Origin: Ulva prolifera
Taxonomy: Eukaryota > Chlorophyta > Ulvophyceae > Ulvales > Ulvaceae
Assembly: GCA_023078555.1 (NCBI GenBank)
Contig: CM041202.1
Span: 6,429,404 to 6,493,403 of the forward strand
DNA length: 64,000 nucleotides
Direction of reading: 5' to 3'
The notes under the pieces are model-generated. The model saw only the letters and a program-made list of their open reading frames with translations. It was not told the origin of the DNA and did not search any database. The translations under genes and the position numbers were made by a program. The first letter of the stretch is position 1; every line of letters starts with the position of its first letter. Shown piece by piece: positions 10,219 to 20,942 of the stretch.

Positions 10219-11895
10219 CATGATGTGGTCATGACGGCTGCATGCATGAGTGCTTGCCAAGTGCCGGTTCCCACAAGCCTCTGCTTGTAGATTCCACATC
10301 AGTACATATGATCGGATCGCAGATATTGTCTCCACTGTCGTGCCATCATGTGACAGTTCGTCTCCGCATTTTCTAGCTTGCGCTTACGACAAGTGTTGTC
10401 TCCATCGCTGTTGTCTAACGGAGTCGACGGGCTATTCGCATATGTTGTGTTGGAGCTGCGATTGACATTGAAGTAGGAATCAATCCGTCACGCAAGCCGG
10501 CCATAGTGAGCTTATGCCTTGAACTCCACAGCTCCTCCGCACACGTGCCACAGTGGATCACTGAGGAGCAGTCTACTGACGCTGAAGAAAGTTTATCTGT
10601 GCACATCCATCCTCCGGCCTAGGAGCTTTAAAGAATTCCCGGGTCTCGCCATCGGGTTGTGAAGAAAGGAGGTGTCACAACAGCAGAACACCGAGGATTT
10701 GTATCTATACCTCAGGCTGCCAAGCTAACCATGTGCGTTCTGACGGCATTCATACTACAAAGGGGGGCCCCGCGGGCAGTGCACTAGTCAAGGGCTCAAG
10801 GGCTGTGTTGTGGCTGTTTAGTCGCCACTTGTGGGATTAAGAATGCAGAGACAGATGGACAGCGACAGTTTGCCCCAGCTGGGCTGCATCCCCAGATCCA
10901 AGCACTTGCCTTGCAACTGCCTTGCAGCAAATGCATGCAGTCAGTTAGATGGTGCTGCCTTTCTGCATGCAGCATGATTCCACATTTCTGCGCATGCTGT
11001 CATCAAGGTCTGTGCCTGGTTGGAGGTTGTGATGTGCTTCCTGTTCTCTGCATGTTGCCACTTGCAATCGTGTGCAAAGCGCATGCCAGTGAGTTGCAAT
11101 TGCAATTGTCTCCGGAGGTGCCCCAGGCGATATCGATGCAGCTTGCGTGTACAATGAGATATTTTTTTTTGTTTGAGCAGCAGAGTTCACTTGTTTCTGT
11201 ACGAGGTCGCAGGCATCAGTGTTGCTCAGAGCTAAAACAAAACATCGCATGCCAGTGTACTGGGTTGCAAAGACAAAGCTGTTGGGCAGGCAGCACCGCA
11301 GGCCACACAATGGCACCTCACATCCACGCAACCATCTCCGATTCATGTGCTGTGTAGACATGCGGAATAGCATAAGGCAGGGCATGCTTTACCCGAAGTC
11401 GCTGATCACCTATTCAAAAGCGCGCATGTGTGCATGGTTTCATGTGTGGCCAGAGGCTGCATGCAGGTTTGTTTAACTGTCCGGAGGCCTAGGTCAGCAC
11501 TTCAGCTGCGGCCAACTTAGAGCACTGCTGCGGGCAGCAGCGCTGTCAACGCACCTGCACATGCTGGTAGGTTGTGCAGACGGCATCTCACGATCGGCTT
11601 TTTGATGACTAGTATGTTGTGTGTGATGCTACACTTCCATGCTGTGGCATGTTCCTGGGTGGACAATTTGGTCTCGCAGCCGGCCTGACACAACAGTCAC
11701 TGTAGCACTGGTCACTGTAGCTATCTGTCGCAGTAAAAATGCACAAATAAACGGTGTATGAAACGCGAAGTAGCCAACCAATGGGCTGGCTGCGTTGCTG
11801 AGAACTGCAGGATATTGCCACATCAGTCATTGATGACCTGTCTTGTCTTGACTTGAGATGGACGTGTAAAACACACCCAGGCAGAGTTGGAGACT
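10219..11895. other. Gene-poor interval upstream of X2
   Basis: No coding region is supported. Near 11257-11300 a degenerate beta-type box (GCAAAGACAAAGC followed by GGCAGGCAGCACCGC) marks an old reverse-oriented beta insertion. The rest should contain the shared X2/D2 upstream region and possibly 5' exons of X2. Confidence 0.45.
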
Positions 11896-12040
11896 GTGGT
11901 CAGTGTATGCCTGAGCATTCAATATATTGAACAATCAATATATATACTCACGCTGCCGTGGTCAGTGTATGCCTGAGCATTCAATGCTCACGCTGCCGTG
12001 GTCAGTGTATGCCTGAGCATTCAATACTCACGCTGCCGTG
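11896..12040 (+). repeat. Three-copy tandem repeat directly upstream of X2
   Basis: The 40-bp unit begins GTGGTCAGTGTATGCCTGAG and ends CACGCTGCC at 11896, 11958 and 11998. The first copy has an extra AT-rich insert (CAATATATTGAACAATCAAT) that is itself partly palindromic. The array ends 11 bp before the X2 start codon, and X1 has no equivalent. Confidence 0.85.
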
Positions 12041-12051
12041 CATTGTTGCAG

Positions 12052-12672
12052 ATGGGGAAGCAGAATTTCAGTGAGATCTACAAAGAAGCGGCGGAGGACG
12101 CCGGGGGCAGGCCATCAATCAAAATATCATCGGCGTGCGACCGGTTTGACCCCCGCGCAAACTACGCAGGCCTTATCATTTACCACACCTATGGGCAGTA
12201 TCAATGGCGCCAGCGTCCGTGGCAGGGCGTCGCTGGAGGGTCCCGCGGGAGGGCGTTTTACGTGCTCATCAAGTGCACAGACTCATGGCCGCCGAATGCT
12301 CTGCAGGCGGCCGGTGAGGGCAGGGTGCACGACTACCTGTACCGGCAGTATTTCCAGATGGACTTCCGATCGAGACAGACCTGCTGTGGTGGCTTTGCTG
12401 TGCGGAGGGGGCACACGGCGTACAGCAGCGTGTATCTCAACATGCAGGGAGGCTCCGTGAAGGGCCTCCGGTGGCAGTCCGACGGCAGCAAGTACCTGTC
12501 CAAGCATGAGCAGGCACTGGTTGACCGTGCGGTTGCACTGTGGAGGAGCCGTGGCCCAGGTGCAGTGATTCAAGTGCCGGATGGCTTGCATTCTATACTT
12601 GCCGGGTTCACAATGGACGAACTAGCCCTAAGCGTACGCAAGATGAACCTGGACGAGTGCTCTATTATGTAA
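12052..12672 (+). CDS. Protein X2, unrecognised family (paralogue of X1)
   Basis: A 206-residue frame starting MGKQNFSEIYKEAAEDAGGR. It aligns gap-free with X1 over 184 residues, then adds about 22 residues rich in D/E/L ending DECSIM. No known domain is evident. Conserved tyrosine-rich NYAGLIIYHTYG, HDYLYRQYF and the CC pair in QTCCGGFAV suggest a compact soluble fold. The in-frame opening continues upstream through the tandem repeat but without an ATG; TTGTTGCAG immediately precedes the ATG, as in X1. The last codons and stop read ATTATGTAA, so a TGTAA word overlaps the stop. Confidence 0.75.
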   Translation: MGKQNFSEIYKEAAEDAGGRPSIKISSACDRFDPRANYAGLIIYHTYGQYQWRQRPWQGVAGGSRGRAFYVLIKCTDSWPPNALQAAGEGRVHDYLYRQYFQMDFRSRQTCCGGFAVRRGHTAYSSVYLNMQGGSVKGLRWQSDGSKYLSKHEQALVDRAVALWRSRGPGAVIQVPDGLHSILAGFTMDELALSVRKMNLDECSIM

Positions 12673-15067
12673 ACGGTCCTCTCTGAATCTCACGCAGGCC
12701 GCACGGGAGATGTAGCTGTGAGGCACTCATGCCGTGTTGATTCTCAATTGCACCAGAAGTGCAGTTCTGGTACATTACGTGTGAGGCGACTGTTGCGGCG
12801 CGGAGTGGCTTACACCGGCGGCTGGACAAGGTGTGCGCTGGAATGTGTGCCACAGTGTGCTCGGGCCGGAAAAACAAGCAGGACTGGCTGATGCAGCGGC
12901 AGCTGTAGAATGCCTTGCCCGCGGTCACGGTGGTGTTACAAGGGTATCTCACAATGACACAGCTGCACAAGACACTTCTCATACGGCGGACAGGATCCTT
13001 CGGAAAGGCTGCAGAGCTGTAGTCGCCAGGTTGGCCTGAGACTGCTCAGCCACAGAGACTGGAGCGCAGACGGTCGCCAGACATGCTAATGTGCGACGGC
13101 GTCTGGCATGGGCTGGGTAAGCACGAGAGGAGGTAATTCTGCGAATTTCCTATGGAATTTCCAGTGGAATAGGCTGGACGTGAAGGTTGGGGGCATACTG
13201 GCCTTAGAACAGATGCGGGCAACCGACGGGCAGCTACTGTGTGTGTGAGTCATGGAGTGGCAGGTGGTGAGGCTGGGCTGCCGTATTTTCATACTAAACC
13301 TTCTCAGGGTCTTGCATGGATTCATCACAGGGGCATGTGCATGTTGTGAGTGACACCTGACACCGTTTTTCACAAGGTGAGTGCGCAGTTCAGGGCGGCT
13401 GTTCAGTGTGTTGCAAAAACGAATGAACACTGCAATCGCGGCGAGAACAGATTGCAAACAAGTTTCTCAGCCGAGTGGCTGTAACAGCATTCTACGTGCA
13501 GGCCTGCGGAGGACATACTAGAGTGAGACAGCTGAGTCGCGTTCACAAGCAGCTGGGAGGCTGTTAGCTTGCTGCTCCTGTATCAATTACACAAGCAGAT
13601 GTATTGAACAAAGACAACACACGCAATCGCTTGTCCATGATGCTGTGGCGTCATCTATGAGGACTTTCACCGATCAGTGCCTTCTCTGGACTGGACACAG
13701 GGCTGGGATGTGGTTGACCAAGTACAAGTTGTGACGCAAGAAGCCATGCCGTGAGCTAGAGCCTTACAGCTGTCGAATAGGAAGTAGGCTACGTAAAGCA
13801 GGCGTCAAGTCATATCCATGTATGCCTTGTGTGCAAGAGGCGGGTGTGGCTCCCAAGGTCAACGGAGCTGCAGGGAGCTGAGGTTACATCTATCGGAACT
13901 GTCGCGACACCACCAGACACCGCGCGGATGCTTAAAGTCAATAATGACCACAGCATTTTCTCCGGAGGGCATGAGACGTGAACAGCTATACGCACCTCGC
14001 TCAGCGGGACTGCAGACCTACGGCCCATGCTCGCGACGTTGGCCTGTTCGCGCTAGCCGCTATATACTTAGACAGTATAAAGAGATAGTTCAGCCTCGAC
14101 GAATTTCAAGAGGGCGTTTTATGGTCATGTCGAAAGAAGCCACGGGCACACCTACGCCAGTGGCAGAGATGGTTCAAGAAGCCGCTTCTTGCTGCGGACA
14201 AAGACAGCTGAGCCGCCACACTCACAGTACAGCTCTAATCAGGTTATAATAGAGCGTGAGTGCACCCGGGCTGTGCGTTTCGACTCGATGTGAGTGTCCT
14301 GTCGGCGAGACCTGCGGGGCGGTGTGCGGCAAGACGTGTGATACAGCGAGCACACGAGTGATGTCATGGGCTTCAACTGTGACTCATGGCCAAGATGAGG
14401 AGTCCTCCACACAAGTATCCGGCAAGGCCACCCTTGCAGGGATGGTCGCATTGCGTGCAGGTGTAGCGCTTCTGCTGCGCAGGCTGTCGAGTCGCTGACC
14501 ACAACAGAGGAACAGCAAATCCTGGGAATGGAGTGCACGTGGCTCTTGCAGGTGGGAGGGATCGCTTCCGCCCGCTCCCGTGTCATGTCTCTTGCCATCT
14601 GTAAGGTGTCCAGGTGGCGGATGGCCGCGATGTCTATGCCCATGGCCAGTAGTGAACGATTCGGAACGTGTAGCTGTTGCAGACCAGCGGAACAAGCACT
14701 GTCTAATGTTTCCTAGACTACAGCTGCACTCTTTGTCATCTCTTTGCGTCTTCAGCGGTGTGCGCTCCACAGGGATGGACGCTCGAAAAGCCAACCTTGT
14801 GGTGCCAACCGATGCTCCCCCCGTTACTGTGACACACATCTGAGCATTGTTTGAGTAGTATTACATCATGCCGGATGCCGCTGACTGCGAGGGTTAGCGG
14901 GTGCGACTGCCAGGAACAGTTCCGAGCTGGTACAAGCCGCATTCCGCGCAGATGTCCGAGTTGAAAGCTGAAGCCTGTTGATAGGAGCGAAATGGCGGCT
15001 CTTGTGGAGTGAGACTCAGATCCATGCAACATGGCGTCTGGTAGTGAACGCAACGGCGTCACCTACC
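12673..15067. other. Interval without a supported gene
   Basis: Open frames of 100-150 codons occur on both strands (for example 14239-14643 on the minus strand) but overlap one another, show no recognisable domain and have no paralogue in the window. Exons of an intron-containing gene cannot be excluded. No repeat family members were recognised. Confidence 0.4.
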
Positions 15068-15634
15068 CGCCACCGTGCCAAGGAAGCGTCGAGCTGCGTG
15101 GCGCCGCGTGGCGCTGCTTCGCCTGTGGCACAGGCCAGCAGGTGCGCTGAACTTGCCACTGTGATATCTCCCCCACACCTTGTTCAACGTTCCAGAATCA
15201 TCGCCGTCAGCACATGCCCTGTAACATCTTATCACGTCGCCCATGTTGCGCAACTTGTCGCCTCATGCATGCATATGTTACTCCGGATGTTTCGGCCGAA
15301 ACCTCACTCACAGGAGAAGTCCTGACACTTTCACGGAGGTGACTGCTGCAAAAGTGGTGGGCACAGTACGCACTCTCATGACAACACGCATGACCACGAT
15401 GCACATGTGCGCAGGTCCAGAGCACAGCGCCGCATGCTGGGGCCCTAGAGTCAAGCTGTGGCTGAACATCAACGGGGAAGCTGCCCAGGTGTCTCTGGAG
15501 ACCCTCAATCAGGCATTTTTTTCACCAGCATCACGCAGACCTCAGGCCTGCTTGTGAGAGCAGCTGAACAGAATCCACAGCCTCTGCCGGAATCCACAGC
15601 CTCTGGCAGTCCCGACACCTCGCCCCGCCACAGC

Positions 15635-16321
15635 ATGATGATCACTGCCAGCCTGCGATGGATCAGCCACTGGCTGCGCCTTCCAATCGCAGACACATTT
15701 TCCACGCCGGGGCACAATGCCAACAGTATCGGCTGCACCGACAACGACCAAATTGAGCTCATACTATTCGGCACAAGCAGCAGTTGCAGCACCCCCGCAT
15801 GGTCGACGGCAGATGCTGCACTAGGCCTGACCTTCGAGGAGGCCTGGCGCCGCACGCTCGCGGCGCGGCGCGACCAGGGGCTGACGGCGGTCGCGCCGGC
15901 GCTGGACCCATACGTCGACGCCACCCACTGGCCCTCCGGCGTGCCTCTGCCGAGGCCCCTCCGGCAGGACGCCGCGAGGCGGCGCCGGTGTCCGGGGTGG
16001 CCACAGAGCGCCGGCCAGCGCTGGATGGCGTGCCTCGTCGTGCTGTGTGTGTTTCAGCTGGCATCACAGCTCGTCTCCATGCTGTCCGGAGCCAGCAGCT
16101 GCTCCGTCCGGGGCCTGTTCTGGTTGAACCTGTGTCTGCTGCACTTGGTCGCTGCGGGGCTGGCTGTGTTTGCGGCGGTCCAGGTTGGGTATGATGTTGA
16201 GCGTAGTGCGCTGGAGCGGCACGTGAAGGTGTTGTATCGGCTGATGGTCGAGGATACGGTTGGCCAGGAGGAGGTGGAGACACTCCGAAGCACAGTGGAC
16301 CAGGTCCCACAATGCATGTAG
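15635..16321 (+). CDS. Small two-helix membrane protein, unrecognised
   Basis: A frame of 228 codons from the first ATG. The N-terminal half is polar. A block GLTFEEAWRRTLAARRDQGL...HWPSGVPLPRP precedes two hydrophobic helices, WMACLVVLCVFQLASQLVSM and GLFWLNLCLLHLVAAGLAVF, and a charged C-terminus. The topology suggests a hairpin membrane protein with both ends on one side. The frame is open to 15458 without an ATG, so an upstream exon is possible. A damaged copy of the same coding block follows at 18.1-18.7 kb, which supports that the frame is genuine. Function unknown. Confidence 0.55.
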   Translation: MMITASLRWISHWLRLPIADTFSTPGHNANSIGCTDNDQIELILFGTSSSCSTPAWSTADAALGLTFEEAWRRTLAARRDQGLTAVAPALDPYVDATHWPSGVPLPRPLRQDAARRRRCPGWPQSAGQRWMACLVVLCVFQLASQLVSMLSGASSCSVRGLFWLNLCLLHLVAAGLAVFAAVQVGYDVERSALERHVKVLYRLMVEDTVGQEEVETLRSTVDQVPQCM

Positions 16322-16848
16322 AGGCGGCACCGCCAACGTGGCGTGGTGTGTCTTGTGTGTGCGTGCGACGCCAGCTCTCGACGTTGCCCGCTGGTGAACG
16401 CCGTGCAGTGCTGCAGACGTAGAAAATTCCACAAGAAATTGTTCCCAGAGCTGCGACGGGAGGATGCCGCATCTGCGGCAGCTAAGGGGTAAGGGAGCTT
16501 GCAGCAGCCTGTATACAGGCCGCGGTTGTAATGCACGGCCTAGGCGAAGGCATGTGATCATGCATGTGACGGGCTGGCCTGCGTGCTGCCATTGGCCAGC
16601 CCTCTGTAGTTCTGAACCTCTCCTGAAACAGCGTCTGCCACATGCAAGTATGCTGTGTTTTCAGAAGGGCCAATGGGCACAGCACAACCATTTTAAACAC
16701 TGAGGTAGGCTATATTCACCTGTCATGTCCATGCGGCACACTCAGGCTGTCGCTAGACAGGGGCACCTACGCATCACGCATGTGGCCTGAGGACAAAGTC
16801 ATGCAGAGAGGCCGGTCGCAACGAATGGTCCCTGCAGCTGCGCACCAA

Positions 16849-16898
16849 TGTTGGGTCGCTTTGCAGCATTTCCAGCACTGCCACCCAGAAATTAGACC

Positions 16899-16947
<49 letters not shown>

Positions 16948-16967
16948 TTGGACCCGACGACCCAACA
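16849..16967 (+). mobile_element. Terminal-inverted-repeat element (MITE-like), copy 1
   Basis: The ends TGTTGGGTCG (16849-16858) and CGACCCAACA (16958-16967) are perfect inverted repeats. The interior TTGCAGCATTTCCAG..ACCCAGAAATTAGACCT is shared, inverted, with 19194-19293 and more weakly with 43.9 kb. An AT dinucleotide tract has expanded inside it. No target-site duplication is certain. Confidence 0.7.
16902..16945. repeat. (AT)n microsatellite
   Basis: An uninterrupted alternating A/T tract of about 22 dinucleotides lies inside the inverted-repeat element. The other copies lack it, so it arose after insertion. Confidence 0.95.
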
Positions 16968-17199
16968 CTGCTGGGCACTGCAACATCTAACCGTGCGCAT
17001 CGACCTTACGGTGCGGGCAACCTCACTGCCAGACTCCGAAGGCGCAGTCGCACACGCACGCCTGCTCCACCCCTGCAACTCAGCAGTCAACACGACCCAG
17101 ACACCGCCCCAGCCCAGCGCCACACTTGCACGCCAGCACCATGGCACTCCCACACCCCCGTCTGCACAAATGCATGCGCAACCGTGTGTTGCAAGGACA

Positions 17200-17345
17200 A
17201 AGCCTGCGAGGCAGGTAGCACCGCAGGACACAATCCAGGGCATTAAACCGCCACTGGAACTGAACAATATTATATGGATTAATCCACATGCAACACAGAC
17301 CAACACCAGCGCAACTGCCTGCAGGATCGAGTCCCCAAGGCCTTC
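17200..17345 (-). mobile_element. Beta-family fragment
   Basis: TGTTGCAAGGACAAAGC..GGCAGGTAGCACCGC is the reverse complement of the beta tail. It is followed by the typical CACA-rich interior (ACATGCAACACAGACCAACA). Flanking direct repeats were not found. Confidence 0.6.
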
Positions 17346-18067
17346 CAGGTCCGCACGGGCGTCGGGAGGTCGCTACATTCATGAAGGAGGGTATTTGGTT
17401 GTGCGAGCAAGAGCTGCCACCTACCAGCCACCAGGTACAGGCCAGTGACTCCGCTCGGGGCGTCGAGCTCGGAGCGTCAAGCTGCGTGGCACCGCATAGC
17501 TCAGCGTGGCAAGTGCACAGGCCAGCAGGTGTGCATAATCTTACTCGTTGATGCTAAGTAAAATGAGCATTCCAGGTTGATCTAGAATTACTGTGATCTC
17601 TTCCCCGCGCCATGCTTCCTGCTGTCCGACGTCATCACCCTTCACACACTTGCGGCACTGTCACCGCAATGTGAATGACACGCATATGCATGGGCTGCGC
17701 GGTGCCCTGGCATACCAGGCAGCATCACACTTCAACCGGGGTGACTGTCACAGAGTGGAGTGCACGCGGGATGACACGCATCAACACGATGCATTTGTGC
17801 GCAGGATCGGAGCACAGAGCCGCACGGCCCAAAGGCAAGCCCTGTCTGCGGCCCGACGACTCAGCTCCCTAGCTGTCCACAAGGAAATCTAAACACAAAT
17901 TTTTTTCATCAAGTCACAGGTACGCCTCACGCTGGCCTGTGAGTCCAGCCTAGGGGTAAAAAAAGAGTTTTTTTTTTTAGAGTCCACAACCTCTGCTGCG
18001 AAGCGCGCGCGCTGCCGCATTCTCTCCGCCAGCCTGCATCGGCTCAGCCACTGGCTGTGGCAAGCAC

Positions 18068-18715
18068 ATGCGCACAATATGTATTATTCACGCCACGCCG
18101 CCGCACTCTCCAAAGGCTGCAGCTGCACAGACGATCACCAGCTTCCAACTCATGCCAGTCGGCAGCTGCCGCAGCCTCGGTGTAGATCCCCCTCCAGCAG
18201 CTACAGCTAGCACCAGTCCAGGGCTGACCTTTCAGGAGGCCTGGTGCCACAAGATCTGCCACGAGAGCTTGTGGCGCGCCGCGACACGGGGCTGGCGGCG
18301 GTGGCGCCGGAGCTGGGGCCCATACCACCCCACTGGCCCTCCGGCGTGCCTCTGCCGCGGCCCCCCCGGAGGACGCGGCCAGGTGCTGCCGGTGGCCAGG
18401 GTGGCTACAGCGCAGCGGCCATTGCTGGAGGGGCATGCATTGTCGGGCAGGCTACGTAGCAGACTGCAGCTGGGAATAAAGCCCCTCTCCGGGCTATGTG
18501 GAGGTAGCAGCTGCTCTGCTTGAGGCCTTTTCTGGACGAGTGTGTGTATGCTGCGCTGGTCACGGTCACTGCGGTGGTGCTGGCTTTGTTTGCGGTGGTC
18601 CAGGTCGTGTATGAGACGGGACGTAGCAAATGATACAGTACTGCATCGGCTGATGGTCCAGCACATAGCTGGCCAGGACGAGGGGGACGCACTCCTAGGC
18701 ACGGGGGACCTGGTT
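18068..18715 (+). pseudogene. Broken copy of the two-helix membrane protein gene
   Basis: GLTFQEAW matches GLTFEEAW of the intact copy in one frame. The continuation ELVARRDTGLAAVAPELGPI..HWPSGVPLPRP is in a second frame from about 18265. The second membrane segment and the block matching SALERHVKVLYRLMVED are in further frames with an in-frame stop (near 18632). At least two frameshifts and a stop separate pieces that are contiguous in 15635-16321. It is the right arm of the direct duplication. Confidence 0.65.
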
Positions 18716-18824
18716 GCATGGACCTGGTTGCACGAGGCATATGTAGGGCATATGTTGGCAGGCGAGGACACGCGAGGAGAGGACAAGCGTGGAGGACACG
18801 CGTGTAGGCGCTGCTGCTGCAACG

Positions 18825-18896
18825 CCTCCATGACATGTGGCGTCCATGATGTGTGGCCTCCATGACATGTGGCGTCCACGATGTGTGGCGGCTGCG
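18825..18896. repeat. Short tandem repeat of a CCATGACATGTGGCGT-like unit
   Basis: Units of the type TCCATGACATGTGGCG / TCCATGATGTGTGGCC alternate about four times. Just upstream GGACCTGGTTGCA is also duplicated (about 18706-18731). No gene is associated. Confidence 0.7.
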
Positions 18897-19193
18897 TTTT
18901 TTGTTTGTGCATCTGACAACAGTACTCTCCATGGACAGGAGCAGGACAGCGACCACATGTGGCCACAACGCTGGAACCTCTGAAGACATTCCAAGAGATG
19001 AGTAAAAGCTGATGCGGTCGGCGGCGCGGCGCCTAAGCGGGGGGGAGGGACCAGCAGCCTGAGCCAGGGACATCACAGGTGAATGCATGCGACCGTGGTG
19101 CAGCGTCGCATGTTGCCTAAGGCCAGACATCCTGGCGACGAGCGCAGCAAGCACAAATTTAAACGACGCCGCCGCAATGCAAGGTAGCGGAGT

Positions 19194-19293
19194 AGTGTTG
19201 GGTCATCGGGCCCGATCACATAGAACAATTCCAAATATTCACATCTAATTTCGGGGTGACAGACCTGGAAATTCTGCAAAGCGACCCAACACT
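19194..19293 (-). mobile_element. Terminal-inverted-repeat element, copy 2
   Basis: The ends AGTGTTGGGTC (19194-19204) and GACCCAACACT (19283-19293) are perfect inverted repeats. The interior is the reverse complement of copy 1 at 16849-16967, including the GGGCCCGAT/ATCGGGCCC block next to the end. It is 100 bp long without the AT expansion, so it probably shows the ancestral length of the element. Confidence 0.75.
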
Positions 19294-20942
19294 GTTAGCA
19301 GAGACTTTGAGGCGAGAAGGCAGTGCCGGGGAATCCGGGGCGGGGGCTGAACCCGCAGACCCCAAGTCAAGGCCAGTGGCCACTCTCATGTGTGACCGCT
19401 TGGTGAGGCGCATTGTCATCTTCACCGTCAGCAAGCATGTTGTCATGCAAGCACCTGTTGCGGCGCGCTTTGTGTAAAACTGTGCACCATGCATGGTGAC
19501 TTTGGTTTGCAGAGCACTCACTGAGTGCCGCTCAGACCGGATGTTGTATTTCAAGTGGAACAGGAGATGGCTTCCGATGTGTCGAAATCACACTGCGAGT
19601 GCTGGACAGAGTGAATCGTGACCTCGTGCGGTTTTTCAATTGCAACGGACGCTGGCTGTGCAGCTTTTGTCACGCGCATGCAGCGCCACCTCTGGGCGGA
19701 CACCGCCGGACAGTCTCCAAGCTCGCCGCTGGGTACCAGCAGATAAACTTCCCATTTCAGAGCTCTGAAGGCATACCGTGATTTGGACTGTGTGGACGTG
19801 CGGTTTGCTCTTGCGCAGCGATGGACGACTTCCAGAACAACATTGCCGCAGCGACATGCTCGCAATACGACACAGCCGCATGGCAGCACGGCAACGATCG
19901 TATACACAGCAGGTAAATCCATTCACAGTCACGTATGGCGTGCAAGTACGTCCTCTGGTGAAGGGACATGCGGGAAGTAGCTTCGCACATGCAAGCGTAG
20001 GCTAACCGTCACCCCGTTCCAGTTGATCGCACGATCTGACGTTCACACAGACACTTCGCATCGTTAAGCAATGTAGCAGGGATATACGCACGGCAGGGCT
20101 TGATAAGGGCTGCAGTCAGCCCTGCGACAGGTCCGCCTGCGTGTGCGCTGAAGATGACTCGGCAAGCGCCTTGAACAACCGCTTTCCAACTAGGCTCACC
20201 TCGAGCGAGCGCATGAAGACGACTGTGGGTTGCACTTCTCCAGCTGCAAATGCGTTCCGCCTCTTGCGGGACATCTGCACCAGACGGCGTGGTGGGAGCT
20301 TTGTCTATTCGGGCATCAGCGTTGAGTCGCCTGTCAGCCACATAACTGCATTCAAGAACGTACTCATGTGTCCTGTAAAATATGAATTGGCACTGTAGAG
20401 GGCTCGTCGAGCGCCATCATATTGTCAGTGGCGGGGTCCCACACTGCCTGCCAGCGACCCCCGCCCCATCATGGGACGGTACGTATACACTTGCGAACTC
20501 GCCATGCGCTGTGACGCCCGTTGCACGCCTGACAGCGTCACGTATGACCATCTCATGTCAAATGATGATACCTGATGTCTGCATGACGTGTCGGCTGTCA
20601 GACACCGCAGCTCACGTCCCCAATTAGGCGCCCCATACATACACCCACTGAATACATCTTGTGGATCAATAGCATGCTTGAATGCATCGCTCGCAGGCGG
20701 TTTCTTGACTCAAGGTCAGTGCTCCACAGAGCCTGTTTTCCTTCAACAAAACCGGAGGGATCCCCGCTGGGCTTTTCAATATTCCGGCGGTACTGCACCG
20801 CTGAGGGCCCAGGACAGCTGCCAGCGCGATGCGCTCGCAAGTATCCAGCGAAACTGACCACCACTGTCCAGGAGGCGTTTAATCTGCCGAGGCTGACTGT
20901 CCGCCCAGTCGACCTGACGTCGAGACCTCGTCCTGGCGCGGT
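19294..20942. other. Interval without a supported gene
   Basis: Open frames up to about 140 codons exist on both strands, but none has a recognisable domain, a paralogue or a plausible start. The minus strand toward 20.9 kb is the downstream flank of the gamma retrotransposon. Confidence 0.4.

Larger units (their letters stand above)
15068..18715 (+). repeat. Direct duplication of a 1.2-kb segment (two arms)
   Basis: The left arm is about 15068-16310 and the right arm about 17456-18715. Matching landmarks are GTCAAGCTGCGTGGC-type sequence at both arm starts, CAGGCCAGCAGGTG (15137 and 17518), CGCATGACCACGATGCACAT versus CGCATCAACACGATGCATTT (15388 and 17778), and the membrane-protein coding block at the arm ends. 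About 1.1 kb of unrelated sequence with an inverted-repeat element and a beta fragment lies between them. Confidence 0.7.

Noticed and set aside
13086..14839. Several 100-150 codon openings on both strands
   Set aside because: They overlap one another, have no domains or paralogues and are expected in GC-rich DNA.
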